Below, piece by piece: positions 35,232 to 44,247 of a stretch of DNA of 64,000 nucleotides (positions are counted from its first letter, which is position 1; each line of letters opens with the position of its first letter). This DNA is from Spirochaetaceae bacterium (GTDB lineage: Bacteria; Spirochaetota; Spirochaetia; SZUA-6; DRHE01). The notes below the pieces were generated by a model. That model had not been told where the DNA came from. It saw nothing but the letters and a program-made list of their open reading frames with translations, and did no database searches. The stretch is taken from assembly GCA_020353535.1 (NCBI GenBank), contig CP070696.1, positions 3,080,368 to 3,144,367 on the forward strand, read 5' to 3'. The position numbers and the translations under genes are program-made.

Positions 35232-35275
35232 CGACGAGGTCGCTGCAGTCCCGGCCACCGTTTGTAGGATTGAGA

Positions 35276-38200
35276 TCAATGGCGTTCCGAGGATTTTACC
35301 AGAGAGACGAGACATTTCTCCTGCCCACAGTCGATTTCCACTGCTCCCTCATTCTCCAGCCAGCGCCAGGAGACGGCCAGGGTCTCGCTTTTCAGGAATT
35401 CCTGGTTCGCTTCCACCGCCTGCTTTACCGCCTGAGGGCCGAACAGGGACAATTCGATACGGTCGGTCACCTCCAGACCCATCTCTTTACGCAGATTCTG
35501 AATGCCCCGTACCAGATCCCGAGCCATCCCTTCCTGAATGAGCTCATCGGTCAGTTCCGCATCCAGTGCCACGGTCAAGGAACCTTCGTTGAGAACTTTG
35601 AGATTCTCCTTCTCCGTTCTGGCGATGATCACGCCCTCTTCGGTCAGATCGAATACCCGCTGTCCCGCTTCAATGGACAGGGTGGCTCCCTCCAGAAGCG
35701 ACTGGATCTCCCGCATGGACAGCCCTTCGATACGCACGGCCGCAGCTTTCATGTCCTTGCCCAGCTGTTTTCCCAGGACCTTGTAATTCGGCTTGGCCGT
35801 GTACTCTACCAGCTCTTCCTCATTTTCGCGGAATACGACACCCCGCACGTTCAGCTCATCCTTGATTAGCTCCTCCATTTCGATGAGGATCCGCTTCTCC
35901 TGCTGATCTTTGGTCACCAGATGCAGGGCTTTGAGGGGTTGACGAATCTTCAGATTGTGCATCGTACGCAACGCCCTTCCCATGGATACGGCCTGGCGGG
36001 TCAGGCTCATCTTCTGTTCCAGCTCCAGGTCCCTCAGCTGGGAATCGCAGGTCGGAAAATCCGTCAGATGGACCGACTCTGGTAGTCCTTTGGCTTTCAG
36101 ATTTCTGTAAATTTCTTCCGTGATAAAGGGAATGAAGGGCGCGGCCACCTGCACCAGGGTAAGCAGAACGGAGTACAGCGTCTGGTAAGCCTGGCGCTTG
36201 TCCACGTCGTTCCGGTTCTCAGGTCTCCAGAACCTACGCCGGGAGCGACGGATGTACCAATTGTTCAGCAGGTCGATGAACTCAACGATGGGATCGATTC
36301 CCTTCTGCAGGTCGTACTGCTCCAGTTGTTCTGCAACCTGCTGGACCAACTTCTGCGTCTCGGACACAATCCAGCGGTCCATCGGATTCTCGGGATTCTC
36401 CGCACGCCTCTCCGGATGCACCTTGTCAATGTTCGCGTAGGTAACAAAGAAGCTGTAGGAGTTCCAAAGGGGGATGATCACGTTCTTCAGCACCTCTTTG
36501 ACCCCCGCATCGGAGTAGCGCAGATCCTCCGCCTTGACACATGCGGAATGCATCAGAAACAGGCGCAGAGCGTCGGCTCCGAACTCGTTCATCACCTCCA
36601 TCGGGTCCGTGTAGTTTCTGGCCGACTTGGACATCTTCTTTCCGTCCTCGGCCAGTACCAGGCCGTTGACGATGCAGTGGGTGAAGGCTGGCTTGTCAAA
36701 CAGGGCCGCAGCCAGGACGACCAGGGTGTAGAACCAGCCCCTGGTCTGATCCAGCCCTTCGGAGATGAAGTCTGCGGGAAAATTGGCCTCGAAATGCTCC
36801 CGGTTCTCGAAGGGATAGTGATTCTGGGCGTAGGGCATGGCACCGGATTCGAACCAGCAGTCCAGCACTTCCGGAATGCGACGCATGGTGCCGCTGCAGC
36901 CCCCTTCACAGGGAAAGGTAATCTCGTCCACGAAGTGCTTGTGCAGATCCGTGACCTTCTGCTTGGATCGGTTCTCCAGCTCCGCCCGACTCCCGATGCA
37001 AAGCTGCTGCCCGCACTCGTCGCACCTCCAGATGGGAAGGGGATTGCCCCAGTAGCGATTCCGGGAGATTGCCCAATCCCGAGCACCTTCAAGCCATTTG
37101 CCGAACCGTCCCTCCCTGATATGTCCGGGCACCCAGAAGATCCGGTTGTTAGCCTCCAGCATGCTGGACTTGATCTTCTGGATGTTTACAAACCAGGAGG
37201 AAATGGCCCGATAAATCAGGGGAGAGGTGCAGCGCCAGCAATGCGGGTAGGCGTGCAGATAGCTGGTGTGGTGCACCACCGCGTTGCGCTGCTTTAGATC
37301 CTTGATGATACGCTTGTCTGCCTCTTTTACGAACAGTCCCTGGTAGTCGGTAACCTCTTCGGTAAAACGGGCCTCGGCATCCACGGGACAGACTGTCGGA
37401 ACCTCGGTGTCTTTGAGCAGCGAGTAGTCATCCTCACCGAATCCCGGGGCTGTATGAACGATCCCGGTCCCCTCTTCCGTCGAAACGTAGTCGGCGATGC
37501 GGGTTCGGAAGGCTCCTCTATCACGAAGCTCGGCGAAATAGGGAAACAGAGGCTCGTACTCGATTCCGGCCAGTTCTTTGCCACGGAACTCCTCGACTAT
37601 TTGGTAGTCATCGGGACTCTTGTAGTAGGTCTCCAATCTTTCTTTGGCCAGGATGTAATTTTCCGATCCGTCCGCCACTTTTACGTATTCGATTTCCGGA
37701 CCTAGGGCCAGAGCCAAGTTGGAGGGAAGGGTCCAGGGCGTGGTGGTCCAGGCTAAAAAGTAGGTATCCGCTTCATCGAGGCGCTTGAACTTCACGGTTA
37801 TCGAAGGATCCTGTACGTCCTGGTACCCGCCCAGGTTGAGCTCGAAGTTGGAGAGAGCGGTGGAGCAGCGCGGGCAGTAGGGCAGGATATAGAAACCCTC
37901 GTACAACAGCTCCCGGTTCCACAGCTCCTGCATGATCCACCAGATCGACTCCATGTAGTCTGGATCCATGGTCTTGTAGTCGTTGTCGAAGTCGATCCAT
38001 CTGCCCAGACGGGTTATGACGCTGCGCCACTCGGAGGTGTAGCGCAGCACGATCGAGCGGCAGGACTCGTTGAAGCGCGCGATACCGTATTCCTCGATCT
38101 GTCGCTTGCCGGAGATACCCAGCTCCTTCTCCATCTCGTACTCCACGGGCAGCCCGTGGCAGTCCCAACCGAAACGGCGCTCAACCTTCAAGCCCCGCAT

Positions 38201-38419
38201 GGCCTTGTAGCGGGGAATGATGTCCTTGATGGTCCCGGGGACGAAGTGACCGAAATGAGGCAGACCGGTGGCAAAGGGAGGTCCGTCGTAGAAAACGTAT
38301 TCCTCGCACCCCTCCCGCTGCTGGATCGACTTCTCGAATATGTTATGTTTCTGCCAAAACTCCAGTACTCCCTCTTCCATTTTGGGAAAACTGAGCTTGG
38401 CATCAACGGGTTTGTACAC
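35276..38419 (-). CDS. ileS: Isoleucyl-tRNA synthetase, type 2 (eukaryote-like)
   Basis: 1047 residues. It charges tRNA-Ile in the cytoplasm. The HIGH-type motif reads DGPPFATGLPHFGHF near residue 46, and KMSKSARN near 600 is the second ATP motif. The editing domain and a long C-terminal anticodon region (LKIRQPLKALHLV) are present. The N-terminal sequence (WQKHNIFEKS, YDGPPFATG, WDCHGLPVEYEMEKELGI) is that of type 2 enzymes, shared with eukaryotes and mupirocin-tolerant bacteria. Sixteen bases after the ferritin-like gene on the same strand. Confidence 0.98.
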   Translation of the reverse strand: MYKPVDAKLSFPKMEEGVLEFWQKHNIFEKSIQQREGCEEYVFYDGPPFATGLPHFGHFVPGTIKDIIPRYKAMRGLKVERRFGWDCHGLPVEYEMEKELGISGKRQIEEYGIARFNESCRSIVLRYTSEWRSVITRLGRWIDFDNDYKTMDPDYMESIWWIMQELWNRELLYEGFYILPYCPRCSTALSNFELNLGGYQDVQDPSITVKFKRLDEADTYFLAWTTTPWTLPSNLALALGPEIEYVKVADGSENYILAKERLETYYKSPDDYQIVEEFRGKELAGIEYEPLFPYFAELRDRGAFRTRIADYVSTEEGTGIVHTAPGFGEDDYSLLKDTEVPTVCPVDAEARFTEEVTDYQGLFVKEADKRIIKDLKQRNAVVHHTSYLHAYPHCWRCTSPLIYRAISSWFVNIQKIKSSMLEANNRIFWVPGHIREGRFGKWLEGARDWAISRNRYWGNPLPIWRCDECGQQLCIGSRAELENRSKQKVTDLHKHFVDEITFPCEGGCSGTMRRIPEVLDCWFESGAMPYAQNHYPFENREHFEANFPADFISEGLDQTRGWFYTLVVLAAALFDKPAFTHCIVNGLVLAEDGKKMSKSARNYTDPMEVMNEFGADALRLFLMHSACVKAEDLRYSDAGVKEVLKNVIIPLWNSYSFFVTYANIDKVHPERRAENPENPMDRWIVSETQKLVQQVAEQLEQYDLQKGIDPIVEFIDLLNNWYIRRSRRRFWRPENRNDVDKRQAYQTLYSVLLTLVQVAAPFIPFITEEIYRNLKAKGLPESVHLTDFPTCDSQLRDLELEQKMSLTRQAVSMGRALRTMHNLKIRQPLKALHLVTKDQQEKRILIEMEELIKDELNVRGVVFRENEEELVEYTAKPNYKVLGKQLGKDMKAAAVRIEGLSMREIQSLLEGATLSIEAGQRVFDLTEEGVIIARTEKENLKVLNEGSLTVALDAELTDELIQEGMARDLVRGIQNLRKEMGLEVTDRIELSLFGPQAVKQAVEANQEFLKSETLAVSWRWLENEGAVEIDCGQEKCLVSLVKSSERH

Positions 38420-38435
38420 GAATGCCTCCGCAGCG

Positions 38436-38900
38436 CTAGTTCTCTTTCAGGATATCCTCATCGTACCGTTCCTGGGCCCAATCCCTGTGTTTGCGCTCCT
38501 CGTCGGCGAGCACCCGCAGCATGCTACTGATATCTGGGCTGGTAGTCATAGCTGCCAACTTGCGGTACAGTTGCTCGGCCTCACGCTCCTTGCGGATCAC
38601 CAGGATAAGAAAATCTCCATAGTCCATATCCGGGGAGAAGGGGACCTGCGCCAGCATCTCCGAGAAGCCCAGATCCTCGGCATTCGGCGGGGTTAACAGC
38701 CCAGGATTCCCCTGTTTCAGGGCTATCAGTTTTCGTTCGTGCTCCCTCTCCATCTCCGCCATCGACAGCAGCAGCTCGGTGAAACTCCGCCGCTCCGTCT
38801 CTCGTGCATAGCTCAGGTACGTGTCCTGGGCTTCCCTCTCCCTCTGAATGGCAAAATCGATGATTTCCTCTACGGTGTCGAATCTCTTTGGTTCGCTCAT
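38436..38900 (-). CDS. Ferritin-like/rubrerythrin-type diiron protein
   Basis: 154 residues in four long helices. Two Glu-x-x-His style helices are visible: REREAQDTYLSYARE with MAEMEREHERKL, and RKEREAEQLYRKLAAM with LADEERKHRDW. These are the EE.EH pairs that bind a diiron centre in rubrerythrins. The rubredoxin domain of full rubrerythrin is missing. Probably scavenges peroxide or stores iron in an anaerobe. It has its own promoter and lies just ahead of ileS. Confidence 0.85.
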   Translation of the reverse strand: MSEPKRFDTVEEIIDFAIQREREAQDTYLSYARETERRSFTELLLSMAEMEREHERKLIALKQGNPGLLTPPNAEDLGFSEMLAQVPFSPDMDYGDFLILVIRKEREAEQLYRKLAAMTTSPDISSMLRVLADEERKHRDWAQERYDEDILKEN

Positions 38901-38907
38901 TGGGGGG

Positions 38908-38937
38908 ATTCTAAACCGAATGGCAGCGCAGTGTCAA
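38908..38937 (-). promoter_or_regulatory. Sigma70 promoter for the ferritin-like gene (and possibly ileS)
   Basis: Minus-strand TTGACA (38932-38937) and TAGAAT (38908-38913) are spaced by 18 bases, 11 of 12 positions matching consensus, seven bases before the ATG. It would give a nearly leaderless message or serve mainly the downstream genes. Confidence 0.55.
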
Positions 38938-38965
38938 AGACGGGATTCGCGGAGCCGATCTCACG

Positions 38966-38995
38966 TTGACACTTCGCGGTTTGTTCCGCTACACT
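38966..38995 (+). promoter_or_regulatory. Sigma70 promoter for the HEAT-repeat cyclase gene
   Basis: TTGACA (38966-38971) and TACACT (38990-38995), spacer 18, about 28 bases before ATG 39024. It is divergent from the ferritin promoter, leaving only 28 bases between the two -35 boxes. Confidence 0.55.
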
Positions 38996-39023
38996 AGTTT
39001 TTGCTGCGGCCTGGCGGCACTGG

Positions 39024-42000
39024 ATGAAAACGAGCAAGATGTCCGGAAACAAAGAGAAATCCACCCATGCGACTCGAATTACCGCTCTCACGGTGCTGAA
39101 AAACTTCTACGACGAACAGATATTCAACGTGCTTATCAAGGACTTCTACAATTCAGATTTGGAGGTCAGCCTGGCTGCAATCAGCGCCTCGGGATCTCTC
39201 GGCAATGAAGCGGCCATCCAACCTCTCTTCGATATCATCGAGAAGGGAAAACCGGCGCAACAGAAGGCGGCGATCAGCACGCTGACCAGGATCAACGCGC
39301 CCTCATCAATCGATCGTATGGCCGAGTATTTTACCTACTTTCAGGACAATGAGATCCGCCGGGAACTGCTCCGCGCCATCACGATCATCTCGCCGATGCA
39401 TCCCAAGACCAGCGAATTGACTCACGCCCTGCTGCAGGATACGGCGGGCGGACAGGACTACTACGACATTATCCTGCCCGCCGTACTGGAATCGGGAGAA
39501 AGCGAGCTGGTAAAGAACAACCTGGAAAAGGCCAATCCCGACGTCCAGCGCTTCGTCTTTGCCAAACTCCTGGACAGCACGCCCGAGAGCGCAACTCCTT
39601 TTATTGAACGCTTCCAGGATAAGTTCCACCAATTCGATCCCCACACGTTGGGTTGCTACCTCTGTGCCTATGAGCTGAAGATCACCAATCCGCGGACCAA
39701 CATGGTCATCGACACCCTCCAGAGCGCCGATCCCAGAGCCACCACCTCGTTCGTCATGGCCTTATCGGGCTATCAGGGACGGGTGGAAAATCCCCAGCGG
39801 CTGTACCGATTGTTGCTCAAAATCCCCTACGTGGACATGGAGAGCGAAAGCCTCACCGGGGATTTTCTAGTGAAGATCGTAGAGGAGGTGAAACAAGATT
39901 CACCGCTGCTGCTGAACGAATTCGCTTTTTCGACAGCGACCAACCTGGAGGCGGTTTTCGCCAAACTCAAGAATCAGTTCGTGTCTTTGAGGGGCGTCAA
40001 GGGAAAGGACGCGCTGCTGGCCGTGGTGTTCACAAAGATCCTGGAGCAGTACGCAACCCCGGAGATTCTGCGGGATACCCAAAACTTCTTCAAGTCGGAT
40101 TCGACCTCCGATGCAGCCAGCATTATAACCAGGTTGCGGGAGCGGATGCTGGCCGCACCGGAGGATGACAGAAATCGCCTGGAGGCCGGCCGACGCCTGT
40201 TCACGATTGACGATCGGGTAGGTCGGCTCAACATATTCCAGACTTTGAGCAAGGCCAATATCAGCACGCCTACACTGGCCCGCCGTTTGAATCGATTGGT
40301 CCGGCTGATCGGTGCGCTGGAAATCCGCAACTCGGGAAAGAAGGTCCTTGAGATTTTGAACTTCGCCCGGGAGGAACGGGTTCCCTATCTAGAGGAAACC
40401 TGCGTCGTTACCCTGTGCCAACTGCTCAACCGCACGGCCATCGAGCACGCTCAGGATGTGTTTGCCGAACCCGGAAAATATCCGATTTCCCTGCGCGCAT
40501 ACGTTCGGGGCGCCCGCTTCGTTCCCGCCAAACTGTTTCTGCCCCCAGTTCTCAAACTGCTGCTCAGCCCGAAACTGCCGGTGAAGATACGGAGTCTGGC
40601 CGTCGACACTCTGCAGGAGATGAACCTGACCGGAATGAAGGCGGCCCTCCCGGCTCTGGTAAGGGTACTTACGATCAAAGAGATCGACAGCGGCCTCAAA
40701 AAGGATATCGCCTCGATTATCGCCGTCCACGCTGATTCCGGTCTCTTTCAATCCCTCGTCGATCTAACGAACAACAGCGACGCCATTGTTCGAGCTATGG
40801 GCGTACGCATTCTCAAAGCCCTGGCAAGAAAGGATAAAAATATCTCTGCGGATGTGTTAACCAACCGTCTGTACCTGCTGCTGGAGGATTCCGACCACGC
40901 GTCGCGCATCGAAGCGCTGCTGGCCCTGCTTTCTGTAGGGGATGACTACGCCATCCAGATCCTTGATGACTATATCGGAACGGAGGATGAAACCGCCTCC
41001 GTGGATATCCTCAAAAATCTGGATCAGGAGATCTCCCACGAGCTGATGGCCAAGATCCTGAAACTGCTCTACGCTAAAAGCGAGCGAGTCCATGAGGAGC
41101 TGCGTCGGGTGCTTCCTCCCCTGTGTCAGGGACCTCTGGCCGAAGACATCCGCAACAGCCTGCTGGAGGCCTTGAAGATCGAGGGAGGCCCCGCAGCTCC
41201 CGCCGCCGCTCCAGCCCAACCCGCCAGTGTACCAAGTCGCGGAATCATGGAAAGAGCCAAGCTCGATTTCAAATTGCGGAGGGAAAGCGCCCAGGTTCTG
41301 ACGGTCTTCTTCATCGACATCTCCGGATTCACAAAAAAAACCTTGAGCGCCAAAGCCATCGATCTGATGACGCTGGTTCAGGGTTTCGAAAAGATCACCC
41401 TGCCTACCATCGACCGCTTGAAAGGTTCGGTGGTGAAGAAGATGGGCGACGGCTTGCTGGCTGTTTTCAAACACCCGCTGAACGCAGCCCTCGCCTCCCT
41501 GGAGATCCAAAGGCAGATACGGGAGCACAACGAGTTCAAGATGGAGGAGGAACGCTTCTACGTTCGTATTGGGCTGAACACCGGCAGGGTGATTCGCAAG
41601 GAGGGAGATGTGTTCGGCGACACGGTGAACGTGGCCTCCCGAATGGAGAACCTCGCAGATCCTGGCGACATCTATCTGACCCAGGCCACATACGAGGAGA
41701 TCAAGGAATACGTGCGCTGCACCCAACTTGGGCAGCTGGAGGTCAAGGGAGTAGCCGGAGGGATCATCGCCTATTCGGCCCAGGAACCCCTCATCGACAT
41801 CGACAAAGTGATCTCCGAGCCCAAGGTCGTCAAGGAAGCGGTGGCCGGCGGAACGGACGCGGGTTCCCTTCTGAATCTCAAAGAATCGATGTTCAAGCCA
41901 CAGTTCAACCTTCCCGGCGGGATAAAGGGGGAGAGCAACGCCGTGCTCGCTTCCCTGGTGGATCTGTTCGAGGACCTGAGCAAAGCAGTCGAGGATATAT

Positions 42001-42122
42001 CCGAGAACTATCACGACGACTACGTTTTCAAACGCTATCTCCAGGACAAATGGGACGAGATTCTGCGCAGCTCAAAACGACAGGAAGAAGGGGTTTCTCC
42101 GGCAGCCACAGCCACCGTTTGA
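39024..42122 (+). CDS. HEAT-repeat protein with C-terminal class III adenylate/guanylate cyclase domain
   Basis: 1032 residues. Residues about 20-720 are tandem helical HEAT-type repeats (for example SLAAISASGSLGNEAAIQPLFD, MGVRILKALARKDK, RIEALLALLSVGDDYAIQIL). The cyclase domain begins near 755: FFIDISGFT with metal-binding Asp764, KKMGDGLLAVF near 805 with the second metal Asp and substrate Lys, and GDTVNVASRME near 866 with the transition-state Asn and Arg. All catalytic positions needed for cAMP or cGMP synthesis are present. No membrane segment, so a soluble enzyme probably regulated by contacts of its HEAT solenoid. A second start at 39039 is possible. Confidence 0.9.
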   Translation: MKTSKMSGNKEKSTHATRITALTVLKNFYDEQIFNVLIKDFYNSDLEVSLAAISASGSLGNEAAIQPLFDIIEKGKPAQQKAAISTLTRINAPSSIDRMAEYFTYFQDNEIRRELLRAITIISPMHPKTSELTHALLQDTAGGQDYYDIILPAVLESGESELVKNNLEKANPDVQRFVFAKLLDSTPESATPFIERFQDKFHQFDPHTLGCYLCAYELKITNPRTNMVIDTLQSADPRATTSFVMALSGYQGRVENPQRLYRLLLKIPYVDMESESLTGDFLVKIVEEVKQDSPLLLNEFAFSTATNLEAVFAKLKNQFVSLRGVKGKDALLAVVFTKILEQYATPEILRDTQNFFKSDSTSDAASIITRLRERMLAAPEDDRNRLEAGRRLFTIDDRVGRLNIFQTLSKANISTPTLARRLNRLVRLIGALEIRNSGKKVLEILNFAREERVPYLEETCVVTLCQLLNRTAIEHAQDVFAEPGKYPISLRAYVRGARFVPAKLFLPPVLKLLLSPKLPVKIRSLAVDTLQEMNLTGMKAALPALVRVLTIKEIDSGLKKDIASIIAVHADSGLFQSLVDLTNNSDAIVRAMGVRILKALARKDKNISADVLTNRLYLLLEDSDHASRIEALLALLSVGDDYAIQILDDYIGTEDETASVDILKNLDQEISHELMAKILKLLYAKSERVHEELRRVLPPLCQGPLAEDIRNSLLEALKIEGGPAAPAAAPAQPASVPSRGIMERAKLDFKLRRESAQVLTVFFIDISGFTKKTLSAKAIDLMTLVQGFEKITLPTIDRLKGSVVKKMGDGLLAVFKHPLNAALASLEIQRQIREHNEFKMEEERFYVRIGLNTGRVIRKEGDVFGDTVNVASRMENLADPGDIYLTQATYEEIKEYVRCTQLGQLEVKGVAGGIIAYSAQEPLIDIDKVISEPKVVKEAVAGGTDAGSLLNLKESMFKPQFNLPGGIKGESNAVLASLVDLFEDLSKAVEDISENYHDDYVFKRYLQDKWDEILRSSKRQEEGVSPAATATV

Positions 42123-42147
42123 CTCTTTTCTTCCCAGGTGTTATAGT
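42119..42147 (+). promoter_or_regulatory. Sigma70 promoter of the infC-rpmI-rplT operon
   Basis: TTGACT (42119-42124) overlaps the stop of the cyclase gene; TATAGT (42142-42147) follows after 17 bases. This near-consensus promoter lies 50 bases before infC. The 12 bases TATAGTAACTCC are identical at the PilZ promoter (46789-46800). Confidence 0.7.
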
Positions 42148-42196
42148 AACTCCGGCACAATAAAAATCAGCATTGATCACTCTATAAGGAGGTCTA

Positions 42197-42715
42197 TTGG
42201 CAGGAAAAGAACAAAGGATCAATGAGATGATCCAGGTTCGCGAGGTACGTCTGATCGATGAAAAGGGGGAGCAGCGGGGAATCGTGCCTACCGTCGAAGC
42301 CCTGCAGATCGCATCAGAGGTTGGTCTTGATCTTGTCGAAGTTTCACCGAATGCTTCACCTCCAGTTTGCAAACTTCTGGACTACGGGAAGTATAAATTC
42401 GAACAGGAGAAGCGGCTGAGGGAAGCCAAGAAGAAACAGAAGCAGGTCAAGCTCAAAGAGATTCGTATGCAGCCCAAAATCGAAGAGCACGATCTTGGCT
42501 TTAAGACCAAGCACATCAAAGAGTTCCTAGAGGAGGGATTCAAGGTCAAGGTAACGGTGCGCTTTCGAGGGCGGGAATTGGCTCATCTCGAACTGGGCAG
42601 GAACGTGCTGGATCGGGTACAGGAACTGCTGGGCGATTCCTTTGTAGTGGAAAAGAGACCACAGATGGAGGGGCGGATGATGTCGATGTTCATCAGCCCG
42701 AAAGCGAAGAAATAG
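42197..42715 (+). CDS. infC: Translation initiation factor IF-3
   Basis: 172 residues beginning with a TTG codon after a strong AAGGAGG, where no ATG or GTG is better placed. IF-3 prevents subunit joining and checks the initiator tRNA and start codon. Typical blocks: [50 protein letters not shown], and the C-domain [19 protein letters not shown] and [10 protein letters not shown]. Rare start codons in infC are the basis of its autoregulation in other bacteria, so the TTG is probably meaningful. First gene of infC-rpmI-rplT. Confidence 0.97.
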   Translation: MAGKEQRINEMIQVREVRLIDEKGEQRGIVPTVEALQIASEVGLDLVEVSPNASPPVCKLLDYGKYKFEQEKRLREAKKKQKQVKLKEIRMQPKIEEHDLGFKTKHIKEFLEEGFKVKVTVRFRGRELAHLELGRNVLDRVQELLGDSFVVEKRPQMEGRMMSMFISPKAKK

Positions 42716-42733
42716 GGTTACGAGGAAAAAGAT

Positions 42734-42931
42734 ATGCCTAAGATGAAAACGAAAAGAAGCGCGGCCAAGAGATACAAACTGACAGGTTCCGGCAAGGTGC
42801 GCTATAAAAAACAGAATTTACGTCACATCCTGACAAAGAAAAACAGCAAAAGAAAACGACGCTTACGGCAGCCGGCCATTCTGAGCAGTGTCGAGGCGGA
42901 CCGCGCCAAGAAACTACTCCCCTATGGATAA
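42734..42931 (+). CDS. rpmI: 50S ribosomal protein L35
   Basis: 65 residues, full length. [20 protein letters not shown] at the start and the basic [13 protein letters not shown] core are diagnostic. A small, very basic protein of the large ribosomal subunit. It lies 18 bases after infC and 34 before rplT in the widely conserved order. Ribosome site GAGGAAAAAG. Confidence 0.97.
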   Translation: MPKMKTKRSAAKRYKLTGSGKVRYKKQNLRHILTKKNSKRKRRLRQPAILSSVEADRAKKLLPYG

Positions 42932-42965
42932 GATTATACGGATAGGATTATAGGAGCGAATTGCA

Positions 42966-43331
42966 ATGCCACGAGCTATAGATGGAACGAAAAGAAAGAA
43001 ACGGCGGCAGAAGCTGCTGAAACACGCCAAGGGCTACTGGGGCCGACGCAGCAATCTGTTCCGTACGGCCAAAGACGCGGTAGCTAAATCGTTATCGTAC
43101 GCCTACAGAGATCGGAGAAATAAAAAACGAAACTTCCGCGCTCTCTGGATAACCCGCATCTCAGCGGCCTGCAGACAGCAGGACCTAAGCTACTCCGGTT
43201 TCATTCACGGATTGGAGTTGGCGGGCATCCAAATCAACCGCAAAGCCCTCTCCAACCTGGCGATTGAAGATCCCAATGCTTTCGCTGCCCTGGTCGGGAA
43301 GGCCAAGGAAGCCTTAGGAGCCGCCGGATAA
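42966..43331 (+). CDS. rplT: 50S ribosomal protein L20
   Basis: 121 residues, normal length. Basic N-terminal extension KRKKRRQKLLKHAKGYWGRRSN, then ALWITRISAACRQQ and the C-terminal FIHGLELAGIQINRKALSNLAI helices are diagnostic. It binds 23S rRNA early in 50S assembly, and in several bacteria L20 represses its own operon. The next gene starts immediately at the stop (TAAATG), so the cell-division genes are linked to this operon. Confidence 0.97.
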   Translation: MPRAIDGTKRKKRRQKLLKHAKGYWGRRSNLFRTAKDAVAKSLSYAYRDRRNKKRNFRALWITRISAACRQQDLSYSGFIHGLELAGIQINRKALSNLAIEDPNAFAALVGKAKEALGAAG

Positions 43332-43706
43332 ATGATCAACCTCGAGCAGATCCAGAAACTCGAAGCCCGGGTCACCAAAGCTGTAGAGCTGATAAAGACT
43401 CTCAAGACGGAGAACCATAGCCTGAGGCAAACCCTCGATTCAGCCCAGAACCGGATGCAGGAACTGGAAAGCCTGGTCAAGGATTTCAAGACTGACCAAA
43501 AAGATATCGAGCGCAGCATCCTGCGTGCCCTGGAGAACCTCAACGAGCTTGAAGACGAGATCAACGATACGGAGGCGACTGCTGTTTCGCCGGAGCCCGG
43601 AGAGGAATCCAAAGAGGTTCCCGAGGAGGCGGAAGAAAGTCTTCCCTTTGAAGCCAAGGAGGCCGCAGAAGATTCTCCGGGCAGTGGAGAGCTCGATATA
43701 TTCTAG
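43332..43706 (+). CDS. ZapB-like coiled-coil protein
   Basis: 124 residues starting directly after the rplT stop. Residues about 3-80 form an unbroken coiled coil (NLEQIQKLEARVTKAVELIKTL and so on) similar to ZapB-type division proteins. The last 45 residues are a Glu/Pro-rich acidic tail. Its position just ahead of zapA supports a role in Z-ring organisation together with ZapA and FtsZ at midcell. The ZapB label rests on coiled coil plus context. Confidence 0.7.
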   Translation: MINLEQIQKLEARVTKAVELIKTLKTENHSLRQTLDSAQNRMQELESLVKDFKTDQKDIERSILRALENLNELEDEINDTEATAVSPEPGEESKEVPEEAEESLPFEAKEAAEDSPGSGELDIF

Positions 43707-43728
43707 GAACCGGTCATTAGGGGGATTG

Positions 43729-44034
43729 ATGGAAAAGAACAGTCTGCCGGTTAACATTCTGGGATCCTCCTTCACGGTTCAATCCAACGGAAATCCTCAG
43801 TACCTCCGACAGGTAGTCGATTATCTGGAAAAGAAAGTCGATGAAATTCGACAGAAATACGCTGGCAGTGCAACCCAGGATCCGGTCAAAATCAGCTTGC
43901 TGGCCGGACTGAATGTGGTTGACGAGCTTTTCCGCACTCAGGAAGGCGAACCGGCAGGCGGCGAAGCCTTGGAATTAGAGAGAATTACTGAGCGATTAAT
44001 CGACACAATCGATAAGAGTTTGATGGGAAATTAG
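43729..44034 (+). CDS. zapA: Cell division protein ZapA
   Basis: 101 residues from ATG 43729 after TAGGGGG; an in-frame start at 43525 lies inside the ZapB-like gene and is rejected. The ZapA N-domain is seen in LPVNILGSSFTVQSNGNPQYLRQVVDYLEKKVDEI, then DPVKISLLAGLNVVDELFR and a C-terminal helix. It binds and bundles FtsZ filaments. The stop codon overlaps the first pair of the 6S RNA closing stem, a gene order also seen in gamma-proteobacteria. Confidence 0.9.
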   Translation: MEKNSLPVNILGSSFTVQSNGNPQYLRQVVDYLEKKVDEIRQKYAGSATQDPVKISLLAGLNVVDELFRTQEGEPAGGEALELERITERLIDTIDKSLMGN

Positions 44035-44226
44035 CCCTGCGGTGTCCGCGAGGGGATTAATAATCTTCTTGGGTCAAACCAACCTCCAGGGATTCCCGAT
44101 ACCGGAGAAAAGGCGCTGCTCGGCTGTGGTTCCGACGCAACGCCGATCCTTCGGTGAGGAAACCCACTTGAACGATTTTGATGGTTCAAGAGGATGCTTC
44201 TCCAGACGGCATAGGCGGGGCTTTTA
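44033..44226 (+). ncRNA. ssrS: 6S RNA
   Basis: Just after zapA, about 190 bases. A closing stem pairs AGCCCTGC (44033-44040) with GCGGGGCT (44215-44222), and TGTC with GGCA continues it. On the 3' side the hallmark small hairpin CTTGAAC (44167-44173) / GTTCAAG (44184-44190) is perfect. A long central arm pairs GTGGTTCC with GGAAACCCAC around a CCGATCCTTCGG cap, leaving the large open bubble that mimics an open promoter. 6S RNA binds the housekeeping RNA polymerase and lowers its activity in stationary phase. The zapA-ssrS order is conserved in many bacteria. A short T-run follows; ends are approximate. Confidence 0.82.
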
Positions 44227-44247
44227 GCTTCCGTTACCGAACTCGAG

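Noticed and set aside
40857..42014. 385-codon minus-strand frame
   Set aside because: Antisense to the cyclase region with complete catalytic motifs.
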